Positions 10,019-19,140 of a DNA stretch of 64,000 nucleotides are shown here, one piece after another; the first letter of the stretch is position 1; each line of letters begins with the position of its first letter. The notes under the pieces are model-generated. The model was given only the letters and a program-made list of their open reading frames with translations, made no database searches and had not been told where the DNA came from. This DNA is from Terriglobia bacterium (GTDB taxonomy: Bacteria; Acidobacteriota; Terriglobia; Bryobacterales; Bryobacteraceae): positions 124,001 through 188,000 of the forward strand of contig JAIQFI010000003.1 in assembly GCA_020073345.1 (NCBI GenBank), given 5' to 3'. Position numbers and translations under genes: made by a program.

Positions 10019-10996
10019 TTACTCCGGTCCACTACCGGGATGGCCGGGGACTGCGGGGGTGCCGTAAATATGGAAAGATTCGATGGTCTTCAGCCCCCAA
10101 GCCTGGCCCTTCTTCCGTTCGGTCTCGGTCCAGCGGATGGGCTTCCAGTCGGGCGCGAGAATCAGCCGCGCGCCGGCGTTGGCGATCTCCACGCGGTTCC
10201 CTCCCGGCTCGTAGACGTACAGGAAAAACGTCTGCTGAATCGCGTGCTTGTGCGGGCCGGTCTCGATCTTGACCCCGTGTTCGAGGAAGATGTCGGCGGC
10301 CAGCAGAACTTCCTCGCGGCTGTTCACAGCGTAGGTGACGTGATGGAAGCGGCCCTTGGTTCCGGTAGCGTCCTTGGTATACGCAAAGTCGTAGCTCTTG
10401 TTGGTGCAGGTCATCCACATGGCAGCCTCGACGCCGGAGTCGAGGACGATCTGCTCGGTGAGGCGGAATCCCAGGTAGTTTTCGAAGAACTCGCGATTGG
10501 CCTTGATGTCGACCGCCAGGCCGTTCCAGTGATCCAGGCGGCGGACGTTGCAACCCCGCGCCGGGAATCGCTGGGCCTGATTCTTGAGCGCGGGCTTCAA
10601 GTTCGGAGGCGCCTCATACCACTGCGTTTCGTAATACAGTTGGATTTTGTGCCCGTCCGGATCCTGGCACACAAAGGCCGGGCCGTGGCACAGGTCGCCC
10701 TTATCCCAGCCGATGGCGAATTCGGTGCCCTTGAGGGCTGCGACGCGCCGTTCAAGAGCCTGCGGGCTGCGCGCACGAAGTCCCATGTGGCCCATTCCCG
10801 GCTGTTTCGCGGCGGTGAGCTTGAGGGTATGGCGCTCGTAATCGTCCCAGGCACGCAGGTAGACCGAGTCGCCTTCCCGGCCGCTTTCGGTCATCCCCAT
10901 GATGTCGACGAAGAAGCGCACGCTTTCCTCGGGTTTCGGGGTGAAAAGCTCGAGGTGGCCCAGGTGGGCGATGTCGGTAATGGGTTCGTTTTGCAT
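10019..10996 (-). CDS. Type I extradiol ring-cleavage dioxygenase (catechol 2,3-dioxygenase-like, VOC superfamily)
   Basis: The 325-residue protein has two vicinal-oxygen-chelate domains, about 8-125 and 150-275. The second carries the Fe(II) ligands expected for extradiol enzymes: His156 in RLDHWNG, His218 or His219 in RFHHVTY and Glu270 in NRVEIANAG, the last within a match to the classic extradiol signature YVYEPGGNRVEI. It would open a catechol next to the hydroxyls. ATG 10994-10996 has no clear ribosome-binding site, and a TATAAT lies very close upstream. It is followed by the LigM-like O-demethylase, which could supply its catecholic substrate. Confidence 0.9.
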   Translation of the reverse strand: MQNEPITDIAHLGHLELFTPKPEESVRFFVDIMGMTESGREGDSVYLRAWDDYERHTLKLTAAKQPGMGHMGLRARSPQALERRVAALKGTEFAIGWDKGDLCHGPAFVCQDPDGHKIQLYYETQWYEAPPNLKPALKNQAQRFPARGCNVRRLDHWNGLAVDIKANREFFENYLGFRLTEQIVLDSGVEAAMWMTCTNKSYDFAYTKDATGTKGRFHHVTYAVNSREEVLLAADIFLEHGVKIETGPHKHAIQQTFFLYVYEPGGNRVEIANAGARLILAPDWKPIRWTETERKKGQAWGLKTIESFHIYGTPAVPGHPGSGPE

Positions 10997-11007
10997 GCAA
11001 ACTGTAG

Positions 11008-11036
11008 ATTATACCGCGCGTTCTTCAGAGCAAGTG
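11008..11036 (-). promoter_or_regulatory. Promoter of the extradiol dioxygenase gene
   Basis: On the minus strand TATAAT (11008-11013) is preceded 17 bases upstream by CACTTG (11031-11036). Initiation would fall about five bases before ATG 10996, so the message would have almost no leader, consistent with the missing Shine-Dalgarno sequence. Confidence 0.45.
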
Positions 11037-11309
11037 AGCCGGAGTGGGCCGGTGCTTCCATTTGCGCTGCATTCTTAGCCTGACGTTGACCTCTTCCAGC
11101 GATCCGAAGAATCCCACGAAGGAACGTCGCAGATGGGCGGGCGGACGCCGCGACCGCCGGAAATCCCGATGCCGGAACTGGCCGGTTGATGCGATCACGG
11201 CGCTTCCCATGGGACGGTACTCATGAGTACCCTGGCCCACGCCAGACCATTCTCGGCGTCGATCCACACCGCGAATCCCATGTGATATTATGGGCCGCGC
11301 AGAGAATTT
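11014..11309. other. Divergent intergenic region without a gene
   Basis: This stretch separates the minus-strand dioxygenase from the plus-strand haem protein. No open frame in it has convincing codon use or a recognisable product. A weak TATTAT at 11286-11291 could serve the plus-strand gene at 11310. Nothing else is seen. Confidence 0.5.
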
Positions 11310-11717
11310 ATGACTACCCCGACCCGGCTCGCTATGGTGACGGCAGTACTTGCCTCCTTCGCTGGAGCACAATCGCTCGACTTCGCGACCTACCGCGCAA
11401 AAGTGGAGCCTGTTTTCCTTAAGAAACGCGAAGGCCACGCCCGCTGCGTGGTGTGCCATGCGGGCGCGGGCAATGCGTTCCGCCTGCAGCCGCTGGCTCC
11501 CGGCGCGACCACCTGGACCGAAGAGCAGTCGAAGCAAAACTTCGACGCCGTCTCCAAGCTGGTGAGGGCGGCGAACCTGATGTCCAGCCCGATCCTGAAA
11601 CACCCTCTGGCAGAGGAAGCCGGCGGCGACATCTTCCACAGCGGCGGCCGGCAATTTCTGTCCCAGAACGACCCGGATTGGAAGGCGATCGCCGACTGGG
11701 CCCGCGCCGCGAAGTAG
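11310..11717 (+). CDS. Small secreted single-haem c-type cytochrome-like protein
   Basis: The 135-residue protein has a signal peptide ending near AGAQS and one haem-attachment motif CVVCH in the segment GHARCVVCHAGAGN. This layout (YRAKVEPVFLKK before the motif) is common in planctomycete/acidobacterial cytochrome domains, where a short module is usually part of a larger protein. Here it stands alone. It is six bases before the 5'-nucleotidase-type gene and probably co-transcribed. Partner and redox role are unknown. Confidence 0.8.
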   Translation: MTTPTRLAMVTAVLASFAGAQSLDFATYRAKVEPVFLKKREGHARCVVCHAGAGNAFRLQPLAPGATTWTEEQSKQNFDAVSKLVRAANLMSSPILKHPLAEEAGGDIFHSGGRQFLSQNDPDWKAIADWARAAK

Positions 11718-11723
11718 CGATAA

Positions 11724-13064
11724 TTGAATTTGGCCCTTCGCCGCCGGACACTTCTAGCTTCCGCCCTTCTCCTGCTGGCCGGCTGCCGCCAGAGCACCGT
11801 CCACGAGCTCACCATCCTGCACTTCAATGATCTGCACGACCGCTTGCTCCCCGATCCCGATGGCATAGGAGGTGTCGCGCACCTAGCCACACTGCTCCAG
11901 CGGGAACGAGCCGCGGCTCACGCCTCGCTCACGCTGCACGCGGGCGACCTGGTGACGGGCACGCCGGTCAGCACCGTGTTCCGGGGCCTGCCGGATTACG
12001 AGATCGCCAATAGCCTGGGCATCGACGTCAACTGCCTGGGTAACCACGAATTCGACTATGGCTGGAGGAGAATCCTCGACTTCATGCGGGTCGCGAATTT
12101 CCCTACGGTCAGCGCCAACACCCTGGACACTTCCGGGAACCGGCTGGTGAACCCGCCTTATGTGATTCGCGACGCCGGGGGCATGCGGATTGCGGTGATT
12201 GGCGCGCTGCTCGAAAAGGTTCTGGAAACGACCACGCTAGACAGGCTAGGTCCTTTTCACGCCGCACCGACGGTGGAAACGCTGCGGCCCATCGTCGCCG
12301 AGGCGAAACAGCGGGCCGACATGGTGATCGTGCTGGGGCATTTGGAGAAGACCGAGGCGGAATCGATCCTGCGCGAGTTGCCTGACGTGAGCATCGCGGC
12401 GATCGGGCACGAGCATACGCCGTGGAAAGAACCCCTGGAGGTCGATGGGAGGTTCGTGATCCACGCCGAAGGCTACGGCCGCCAGGTAGGCCGGATGGTC
12501 CTGCGCTATGACACCGCAACCCGGCGCATCGTCTCCCATGAATGGACCGGGATTCCCGTGGATACCCGCGAGTATCCTGCCGATCCGGCGATCCAGGCGC
12601 AGATCGACAAATGGGAAGCGAAAGTCTCCGCGCTGGTGGATGTTCCCATTGGACGCGCCACGCGTGCTCTCTCGCGAATCGAGGTGAGAGCCCTGATGGA
12701 GCGCGCCATGCTCGACCAGGTTCCCGTGGACTTTTCGTTTACCAATCGGGGTGGAGTCCGGGATGTCCTGCCGGCAGGCGAGCTGCTGGCCCGGCATGTC
12801 TGGAACGTGATTCCGTTCGACAATCGAGTGGTCACACTAGAGATTCCTGGCGATCAGCTGGCTAACCTGACCGACCCTTCCGGCCGTGTAGAAAAGGTTG
12901 TGACCGCGCCGCTGGACCCCAAGCGGGTATATCGTCTGGTCACGTCGGATTTCGTTGCTCAGAGCTGGGCCGACAGCGGCAAGAAGTTCCCGCGCCGCGA
13001 GGAGGGCGTGCTCCTGCGCGACGCGGTGATCGATTGGATCAAGCAGAAGAGAGTAATTCCCTAG
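11724..13064 (+). CDS. 5'-nucleotidase/UshA-type metallophosphoesterase, lipoprotein
   Basis: The 446-residue protein has a lipoprotein signal with lipobox LLAGC near residue 20. The calcineurin-like metallophosphatase domain follows, with the two-metal motifs FNDLHD, HAGDLVTGTP, CLGNHEFDYG and IGHEHT. The C-terminal 5'-nucleotidase domain has FSFTNRGGVRDVLPAG and VWNVIPFDN. It would hydrolyse nucleotides or sugar nucleotides outside the inner membrane. Both candidate starts (11724 and 11730) are TTG; no ATG is available before the signal peptide. It converges with the dipeptidase gene with no bases between the two stops. Confidence 0.92.
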   Translation: MNLALRRRTLLASALLLLAGCRQSTVHELTILHFNDLHDRLLPDPDGIGGVAHLATLLQRERAAAHASLTLHAGDLVTGTPVSTVFRGLPDYEIANSLGIDVNCLGNHEFDYGWRRILDFMRVANFPTVSANTLDTSGNRLVNPPYVIRDAGGMRIAVIGALLEKVLETTTLDRLGPFHAAPTVETLRPIVAEAKQRADMVIVLGHLEKTEAESILRELPDVSIAAIGHEHTPWKEPLEVDGRFVIHAEGYGRQVGRMVLRYDTATRRIVSHEWTGIPVDTREYPADPAIQAQIDKWEAKVSALVDVPIGRATRALSRIEVRALMERAMLDQVPVDFSFTNRGGVRDVLPAGELLARHVWNVIPFDNRVVTLEIPGDQLANLTDPSGRVEKVVTAPLDPKRVYRLVTSDFVAQSWADSGKKFPRREEGVLLRDAVIDWIKQKRVIP

Positions 13065-14156
13065 CTAGGCTTCCCAGATGGTGGTCAGAGCGCGCTGGAA
13101 ATTTCCGCCCAGGATCAGCCGGATATCGGCCTTCGAGTACTTCCGGCGGATGAGTCCTTCGGTCAGTTCGAAGACCTTGCGGGCATACTGCACGCCGTCC
13201 AGATCGTTCTTCTTGGGCGCGGCTGCGGAATCCCGGCCGTCCAGATCTACGTCGGTTCCCAGGCCGACATGCTCCACACCAACGAGTTTGGCTACGTGAT
13301 CCACGTGGTCGAGCACATTCTCGATAGTCACGCGACTTCCGGTCCCCACGAACAAACGCACCAGAGTGACCCCCATGACTCCGCCCTTGGCCGCCAGCCT
13401 GCGAATGGCCGCGTCGGTCTTGCAGCGGGCGCTGTATGGCACCAGCGCGCGGCAATTCGAGTGTGTCACGAGCACAGGCTTAGCCGACGCCTGGATTACA
13501 TCCAGCGTGGTGCGATCGCCGCAGTGCGAGATATCGGCCGCCATGCCAAGCCGGTTCATCCGAGCCAGAACCCTTTCACCGTAAGGGGTGAGGCCCCGCT
13601 CCGCGGGATCGGTGGAGCCGCCCCCCAGGAGATTGTCGCGATAGGTGAGCTGGGAAACCCGCTGCCCCAACTGGTAGAAAGCATCGACGTCTTCGACGGT
13701 TCGAAAGTGATTCGAATTCTGCTGGCCGACGATGATGCCGAGTTTCCCCTGCGTTTTGGCGCGCGGCACGTCGGCCGGAGAGCACACGCGAATGAAGTAT
13801 TCGGGATGGGCGTCGATAAAGGCGTCCCAACTGGTGATATCGGCGGACGACTCGGCGTAGATGTTTCCTTCGACGTACCCGACCGCAGGGTGAAATACGG
13901 TGATGCCGGAATCCTGGAGGCGTTGAAAATCCGCCGGGCGGAAGGTCTGTGGGTGGGCTCGCCAGGTATCCAGTTTCTTGAAATCGAGGGTCAGCAGACC
14001 CAGCATGTCGATCACGGTGGATTCGCGTACCAGATCCACGGTGAGTGTCGAGTACTGGTCCAAACTCCCGGCAAACAGAGAGAAGCGCCCACGGTTGATC
14101 AAGGGCGCGCCGAGCACACACGCCCCGCCTTGCAAGACTGACCTGCGGGTTAACAC
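13065..14156 (-). CDS. Membrane dipeptidase (peptidase family M19), Tat-exported
   Basis: The 363-residue zinc dipeptidase has a twin-arginine signal at the start (LTRRSVLQGGACVLGAP). M19 elements are ADISHCGDRTT, PVLVTHSNCRAL and VEHVGLGTDVDLDG. The canonical first-metal HxD motif is replaced by VIDMLGLLTLD near residue 50, so the site is atypical. Family members cleave dipeptides, often with D-residues, and sit in the periplasm. The gene is divergent from a small hypothetical protein 67 bases away. Confidence 0.85.
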   Translation of the reverse strand: MLTRRSVLQGGACVLGAPLINRGRFSLFAGSLDQYSTLTVDLVRESTVIDMLGLLTLDFKKLDTWRAHPQTFRPADFQRLQDSGITVFHPAVGYVEGNIYAESSADITSWDAFIDAHPEYFIRVCSPADVPRAKTQGKLGIIVGQQNSNHFRTVEDVDAFYQLGQRVSQLTYRDNLLGGGSTDPAERGLTPYGERVLARMNRLGMAADISHCGDRTTLDVIQASAKPVLVTHSNCRALVPYSARCKTDAAIRRLAAKGGVMGVTLVRLFVGTGSRVTIENVLDHVDHVAKLVGVEHVGLGTDVDLDGRDSAAAPKKNDLDGVQYARKVFELTEGLIRRKYSKADIRLILGGNFQRALTTIWEA

Positions 14157-14223
14157 TTCAGCTATCGGAATCGTCAGGATAGCATGAAGGAATTAGGGTG
14201 AAACTTCCATTCGGAATGGCGAT

Positions 14224-14544
14224 ATGGAATGGGTGAATCGGTTCGCCGAGCAAGCCCAGAACCTGCTGGATGCCGCCCTGGCTGCCCTCGATCGCGGGGA
14301 AAGCTGCAAGGAGATGACGGTCATGACGGTTTTGATCGGCCCCGACGGCGGAATCCAGATGTGCGCCGATTCGGACTGGCCGCTCGATTCCCTGATGCTC
14401 GACCGTGGGGCACGGACGGGCTACCGCGTGTCGTCTCGCAGGGGTTCGGTGCGCGTAGAGGGTCGCGAGGGGCTGCGGCGATGTGTGCTGGAGGGCGCTA
14501 CGGCGCTTAGAGCAGCGCGTGGACTCGCCTTGACCGCTCGTTGA
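14224..14544 (+). CDS. Conserved small hypothetical protein
   Basis: The 106-residue protein contains KEMTVMTVLIGPDGGIQMCADSD-like text, with a segment reading WPLDSLMLDRGARTGYRVS after it. I associate this with small conserved proteins of Solibacter-like genomes, but no function is known to me. There is no signal peptide or membrane segment. The upstream dipeptidase gene points the other way and the downstream methyltransferase gene converges on it. Confidence 0.65.
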   Translation: MEWVNRFAEQAQNLLDAALAALDRGESCKEMTVMTVLIGPDGGIQMCADSDWPLDSLMLDRGARTGYRVSSRRGSVRVEGREGLRRCVLEGATALRAARGLALTAR

Positions 14545-14564
14545 CTCTCGCGGTTCGAATAGGC

Positions 14565-15317
14565 TTACTTCCGCGCGGTCAGGCTCCGCCCCGGAACGCA
14601 CCACAGAAAGCTGGTCTTCGAAAGCTCCACGTCCTTTGCTCCCGAGGCTCGCAGCACGTCGGCGTATTCGCCAGTCCGGAAGAGATCGAAGATCGCCAGC
14701 TTCCCGCCGGGTTTCAACACGCGGACCATTTCGCGGACGGCTCGCGCGCGGGCGTCCGGTTCCGGGATGTTGTGCAACGCGAGGCTTGAAACCACTACGT
14801 CGTAGTGATTATCAGGGTAAACCAGTTTCTGCGCATCGCCGTTCTCGATACGGACCTTGTCGGCGACGCCCTCGATCTTGACGTTGGCCTTGGCGGCGTC
14901 GGGCGAGTTTCCCGAAAGATCGAACGGGTTCCACACATCGATGCCGATGACCTTGCCGTTCTTGAGGCGCTTGGCCGCGCCAATGGCGAGCAGTCCCCGC
15001 CCGCAGCCGACGTCGAGCACGCGCTCATCGCCACGCAACGCCAGCGAATCGAGCATCTGATCGCGCAGCCGCAGTTTCGCTACTCTGCTCGACCACACCA
15101 TGACTGCTCCTATGGCCACGAAAAACAAGCCGATCAGGGCCAGAACGCCGCAGATACGCGCGGCAGGCCCTGGATACTCGGAACGGTTTACGATGTAGAA
15201 GACCAGAGTGAACGCCAGAGTCCAGGCGCCCCGGCTGAACATGCTGCGAACGATGCGCGGCGCGTCGATTCCGTAATCGGCAGGCCCACTCGCGGTTGTG
15301 GCGACTGCGGCGGCCAT
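14565..15317 (-). CDS. Membrane-anchored class I SAM-dependent methyltransferase
   Basis: The 250-residue protein has two predicted membrane helices near residues 30-75 and then a Rossmann methyltransferase domain: VLDVGCGRGLLAIGAA (SAM-binding motif I), GIDVWNPFD, IENGDAQKLVYPDNHYD, VVVSSLALHNIPE and VLKPGGKLAIFDLFR. The likely acceptor is a small molecule, quinone-like or lipid-like, but the sequence does not decide. The start overlaps the topA stop as TGATG (15315-15319), so it is translationally coupled to topA, an unusual partner. Confidence 0.88.
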   Translation of the reverse strand: MAAAVATTASGPADYGIDAPRIVRSMFSRGAWTLAFTLVFYIVNRSEYPGPAARICGVLALIGLFFVAIGAVMVWSSRVAKLRLRDQMLDSLALRGDERVLDVGCGRGLLAIGAAKRLKNGKVIGIDVWNPFDLSGNSPDAAKANVKIEGVADKVRIENGDAQKLVYPDNHYDVVVSSLALHNIPEPDARARAVREMVRVLKPGGKLAIFDLFRTGEYADVLRASGAKDVELSKTSFLWCVPGRSLTARK

Positions 15318-17758
15318 CAGGCCTTGACCTCAACCGGAATCTCCGAGGCAACCTCCGGCGCTGGAAGCGCTTTCTTGAACTTGCACTCGGCGTTAGGGCA
15401 CTGCGCGAAGGCGCCCGCCTTGAGGAATTTTTCGATCAGGTAGCTGCCGCCGCACTCCGGGCATTTTTCCGGAAGCGGCTTGCCCCAGGCCACGAAATCG
15501 CACTCCGGATAGCGGTTGCATCCGTAGAACGTCTTGCCTCGCTTGGAACGCCGCTCGATGATTTCGCCTTGCGAGCAGTTGGGGCACTTGACCCCGATGG
15601 TCTTCTGCTTGACGTACTTGCAGGTGGGGTAATTGCTGCACGCGACGAACTCGCCGAAGCGCCCGAACTTCTTGACCAGCTTGTTGCCGCACTGCGGGCA
15701 GGGCTCGTCGAGTGGAACATCCTGCGGTTTCTGTCCCGCGCCGAGCTGCTTGGTGGTCTTGCAATCGGGATAGCCCGAGCACGCCAGAAACTGGCCGAAG
15801 CGGCCCTTCTTGAGCACCATGGGACGCCCGCAGTTGTCGCAGTATTCCTGCTCATCCTGCTCGGTCACGCCCTCCGGCGCCAGCTCGCGCGTGTTGGTGC
15901 ACTCCGGATATCCGGTGCAGGCGACGAACTTGCCGTGGCGGCCCCACTTGATCACCATGGGCTTGCCGCACTTCTCGCAAATCTGGTCGGTGGGCTCCTC
16001 CATGCGCTTGATGTCGGTCATGTGGCGCTCGGCGTGTTTCAGGTCCTTCTGAAACCGCTCGTAGAACTCGCTCATGGCCACGCGCCAGTCCATCTTGCCT
16101 TCTTCGATGTCGTCCAGCTCGGCCTCCATGCGAGCCGTGTAGGTGACGTCGAACAGGTCGTCGAAACTTTCAAGCAGGAGATCGGTGACCACCATGCCGA
16201 GCTCGGTCGGCGTGAATTTGCCGCCGTCCTTGCGGACGTATTCGCGCTCCTGGATGGTCGAAAGGATCGACGCGTAGGTGGAGGGCCTTCCCACGCCCTT
16301 GGCTTCGAGCTCCTTCACCAGTGTCGCTTCCGTGAAACGGGGCGGCGGCTCCGTGAAGTGCTGCTCAGGCAGGATCGCGCGGAACTTCAGGACCTCGCCC
16401 TGCGTGACGGCCGGGAGCTTGTTCTTCAGCTCTTCGTCGTCTTCGTCTTTTTCGTCCTTGCCTTCCTGGTAGACCTTGAGGAAGCCGTCGAACTTGGGCA
16501 CGCTGCCGGTAGCGCGAAACAGGTAGGCCGCGCCATCCTTGCCCTTCGCGTCCACGTCGATGGTGGTCTGGTCGAACACGGCGGGCGTCATCTGCGACGC
16601 GACGAAGCGCATCCAGATCAGGCGGTACAGCTTCATTTCGTCTTCGGCCAGAAACTTCTCGACGCTTTCCGGCGTGCGCATGGCCGAAGTCGGACGGACG
16701 GCTTCGTGGGCATCCTGCGCGTCTTTCTTGCCTTTATAAACGTTAGGCTGCGCGGGGCGGTACTCGGCTCCCCAGCGGTCCGTGATCATGGCGCGTACTT
16801 CATCCAGGGCGTCATTCGACACGCGGACCGAGTCGGTACGCATGTAGGTGATCAGACCGACCGGGCCTTCTTCCTTGCTCAGCTCGACGCCTTCGTACAG
16901 CTTCTGCGCGAGCATCATGGTGCGTTTCACGCTGAAGCGAAGCTTGCGCGCGGCTTCCTGCTGTAACGTCGACGTGATGAAGGGGGGCACCGGGTTGCGG
17001 CGCTTCTCTTTATTGGTGACCGAGCGAACGACGTAGTCGACGCCATCGACCGCCTTGACGATCGCCTGGGCCGCGGCTTCGGTCGCGATCTCGACGTTTT
17101 CGTTGTCCTTCTTGGCCAGGTGCGCGGTGAGCTGCGGAGGCTTCTTGGCTGCCAGGTGGACGTCGATGGTCCAGTATTCGCGGGTCTGGAACGCCCTAAT
17201 CTCGCGCTCACGGTCGACGATCAGGCGCAGGGCAACGGTCTGCACGCGGCCCGCGGAGAGCCCGCGGCGGACTTTATCCCACAGAAGCGGAGAAATTTTG
17301 TAGCCGACTAGCCGATCGAGCACACGCCGGGCTTGCTGCGCGTCCACCAGGTGCAGATTTACCGCCGTGGGCTTCTCGAACGCTTTTTGAATGGCGTTCT
17401 TGGTGATCTCGTTAAACATCACCCGGAAAATCTTGGGACTGTTCTTGGTGGGCTTGGCGTCCTTCAGCTCTTCCTGGAGGTGATAGCAAATCGCTTCCCC
17501 CTCACGGTCAGGGTCGGCCGCCAGATAGATGTTCTGAGTGCCCTTGGCCGCCGTCTTGAGCTCGGCGATCAGCTTCTTCTTGCCTTCGATCACTTCGTAG
17601 ACTGGCGTGAAGTCGTTGTCCACGTCCACCGACAAGTTCTTCTTAGGCAGATCCTTGACGTGGCCGAGGGAGGCCTTGACCACGAAATCCTTGCCCAGAT
17701 ACTTGCCGATGGTTTTCGCCTTCGCCGGTGATTCGACGATGACGAGGTTTTTTGCCAT
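15317..17758 (-). CDS. topA: DNA topoisomerase I
   Basis: The 813-residue type IA topoisomerase relaxes negative supercoils. The TOPRIM domain starts KNLVIVESPAKAKTIGKYLG and has the metal-binding DPDREGEAI near 83-91. The catalytic tyrosine is Tyr305 in GLITYMRTDS. The last ~240 residues hold five zinc-ribbon modules, beginning CEKCGKPM, CDNCGRPM, CPQCGNKL, CPNCSQGE and CPECGGSY; the fifth pair has its second Cys pair as CPNAEC. This is more than the three of E. coli TopA but within the family range. dprA lies upstream on the same strand with a 140-base gap that contains a stable hairpin. Confidence 0.97.
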   Translation of the reverse strand: MAKNLVIVESPAKAKTIGKYLGKDFVVKASLGHVKDLPKKNLSVDVDNDFTPVYEVIEGKKKLIAELKTAAKGTQNIYLAADPDREGEAICYHLQEELKDAKPTKNSPKIFRVMFNEITKNAIQKAFEKPTAVNLHLVDAQQARRVLDRLVGYKISPLLWDKVRRGLSAGRVQTVALRLIVDREREIRAFQTREYWTIDVHLAAKKPPQLTAHLAKKDNENVEIATEAAAQAIVKAVDGVDYVVRSVTNKEKRRNPVPPFITSTLQQEAARKLRFSVKRTMMLAQKLYEGVELSKEEGPVGLITYMRTDSVRVSNDALDEVRAMITDRWGAEYRPAQPNVYKGKKDAQDAHEAVRPTSAMRTPESVEKFLAEDEMKLYRLIWMRFVASQMTPAVFDQTTIDVDAKGKDGAAYLFRATGSVPKFDGFLKVYQEGKDEKDEDDEELKNKLPAVTQGEVLKFRAILPEQHFTEPPPRFTEATLVKELEAKGVGRPSTYASILSTIQEREYVRKDGGKFTPTELGMVVTDLLLESFDDLFDVTYTARMEAELDDIEEGKMDWRVAMSEFYERFQKDLKHAERHMTDIKRMEEPTDQICEKCGKPMVIKWGRHGKFVACTGYPECTNTRELAPEGVTEQDEQEYCDNCGRPMVLKKGRFGQFLACSGYPDCKTTKQLGAGQKPQDVPLDEPCPQCGNKLVKKFGRFGEFVACSNYPTCKYVKQKTIGVKCPNCSQGEIIERRSKRGKTFYGCNRYPECDFVAWGKPLPEKCPECGGSYLIEKFLKAGAFAQCPNAECKFKKALPAPEVASEIPVEVKA

Positions 17759-17781
17759 AGATGACGTCAGCTTTCCTTTAG

Positions 17782-17809
17782 AAGGGACTTCCCTCTGCGC
17801 GAGTCCCTT
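17782..17809 (-). promoter_or_regulatory. Hairpin in the topA leader
   Basis: AAGGGACT (17782-17789) and AGTCCCTT (17802-17809) form a perfect eight-pair stem with a 12-base loop, 24 bases upstream of the topA ATG. No U-run follows, so it looks more like a leader element than a dprA terminator. TATATA just beyond it at 17815-17820 may be part of the promoter. Confidence 0.45.
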
Positions 17810-17898
17810 TCCCTATATACAGGTCGGACGCGAACAACCGAAATCTTACCATGACACGGCAGAAGACCACGGCATTCGCTCTGGGATAACCCGCAACT

Positions 17899-19074
17899 TC
17901 AATCGGCCCAGACTTTTATGAAGCTCTTTCCGGGAAGCTGCCGAGCCAGACCCGCCAATTCCAACTCAAACAAGGCGGCGATGATCTCGGAAGGCGAGGT
18001 GCCTGCCAGGGTTTCCACCAGATGGTCCAGGGCTACCGGAGCGTCCGGTTTCAGCACGTTCAGAACAGCCCGGCCCGTCCCATCCGGCCCGAAGGTTAGA
18101 GATGATTGTAGCGGATCTTTAGTTTCACCCCCAACTGTCTCCTTTAGATTCAATCGGTTCCGGCACCGATCCGCCAGCCACCTCCGGTCTTCCGCCTTGA
18201 GTTCCACCACCACGTCATTCCATTCCTGGACCAGCTTGGCGCCCTGTTTTATCAGCAAATTCGGCCCCCAACTCATCTTCGAAGTGATGTTCCCAGGCAC
18301 GGCGAATACCTCGCGATTCTGCTCAGCGGCCAGCTTGGCGGTGATGGCCGATCCCGAATACTCGCCGCCTTCGACCACCAGAACACCCACGCTCATCCCG
18401 GCAATAATCCGGTTACGGATGGGAAAGTTCTGCGGATAGGGCGGCGTGGCCATGGGAAACTCGGAAATAATCAGCCCATCCCGGGCGATTTGCTCGGCCA
18501 GCTTGCGATTTTCCGCAGGATAAACCTCGTCGACGCCGCATCCGAACACGGCGATGGTGCCGGCGCCTACCTCGAGCACGGCCCGGTGGGCCGCGGTATC
18601 GATGCCGCGAGCCATGCCGCTAGCGACGGTCAGACCCGCACAGGCCAGATCCTTGGCGAGCCGGGCCCCAGCGGCGATTCCGTAGGCGGTCGGACGCCGG
18701 GTGCCCACGATGCCCAACGTCAGCTCTCCCATTAGCTCCACGCGGCCGCGGGCGAACAGCAGGGGAGGAGGATCGAAAATCTCCTTGAGACGGGTGGGAT
18801 AGCGCGAATCCGTCAGCGCGACCACGCTCGCTCCGGACTCGACCAGCTTCTGCTGCTGGGTGACCGCATCGTCGAAGGCGCAGCCACTTGCAATGCTTTG
18901 AGCCAATCCTGGCGAGACGCCCGCCGCTTCCAGCTCCGAGCGGGAGGCGCGAAACACGGCCTGCGGCGTGTTGAAGGTCTCGATCAACTGGACTGCGGTG
19001 CGCGTTCCGAGGCCCGGGGTCATACGCAGGGCTAGCCAGTGCAGTTCAGCTTCGCGGCTCATGGAAGCGGTCAC
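17899..19074 (-). CDS. dprA: DNA-processing protein DprA
   Basis: The 391-residue protein protects incoming single-stranded DNA and loads RecA during transformation. An N-terminal helix-hairpin-helix/SAM-like part (LHWLALRMTPGLGTRTAVQL) precedes the Rossmann-like core with GIVGTRRPTAYG, ASGMARGIDTAAH, GCGVDEVYPAEN, ISEFPMATPP and FPIRNRIIAGMS. A C-terminal winged-helix region of about 60 residues follows. The presence of dprA hints at natural competence but does not prove it, since the gene is widespread. Confidence 0.95.
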   Translation of the reverse strand: MTASMSREAELHWLALRMTPGLGTRTAVQLIETFNTPQAVFRASRSELEAAGVSPGLAQSIASGCAFDDAVTQQQKLVESGASVVALTDSRYPTRLKEIFDPPPLLFARGRVELMGELTLGIVGTRRPTAYGIAAGARLAKDLACAGLTVASGMARGIDTAAHRAVLEVGAGTIAVFGCGVDEVYPAENRKLAEQIARDGLIISEFPMATPPYPQNFPIRNRIIAGMSVGVLVVEGGEYSGSAITAKLAAEQNREVFAVPGNITSKMSWGPNLLIKQGAKLVQEWNDVVVELKAEDRRWLADRCRNRLNLKETVGGETKDPLQSSLTFGPDGTGRAVLNVLKPDAPVALDHLVETLAGTSPSEIIAALFELELAGLARQLPGKSFIKVWAD

Positions 19075-19140
19075 CTAGACTTGTGGCCCGGCGGGCCGCG
19101 AATTCTCATGGACCGATGCGGATCGGGTACGCTGAAGAAT

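Noticed and set aside
15296-16966. 556-codon plus-strand frame opposite topA
   Set aside because: It is a mirror frame caused by GC-rich codon bias; topA motifs are unambiguous on the other strand.
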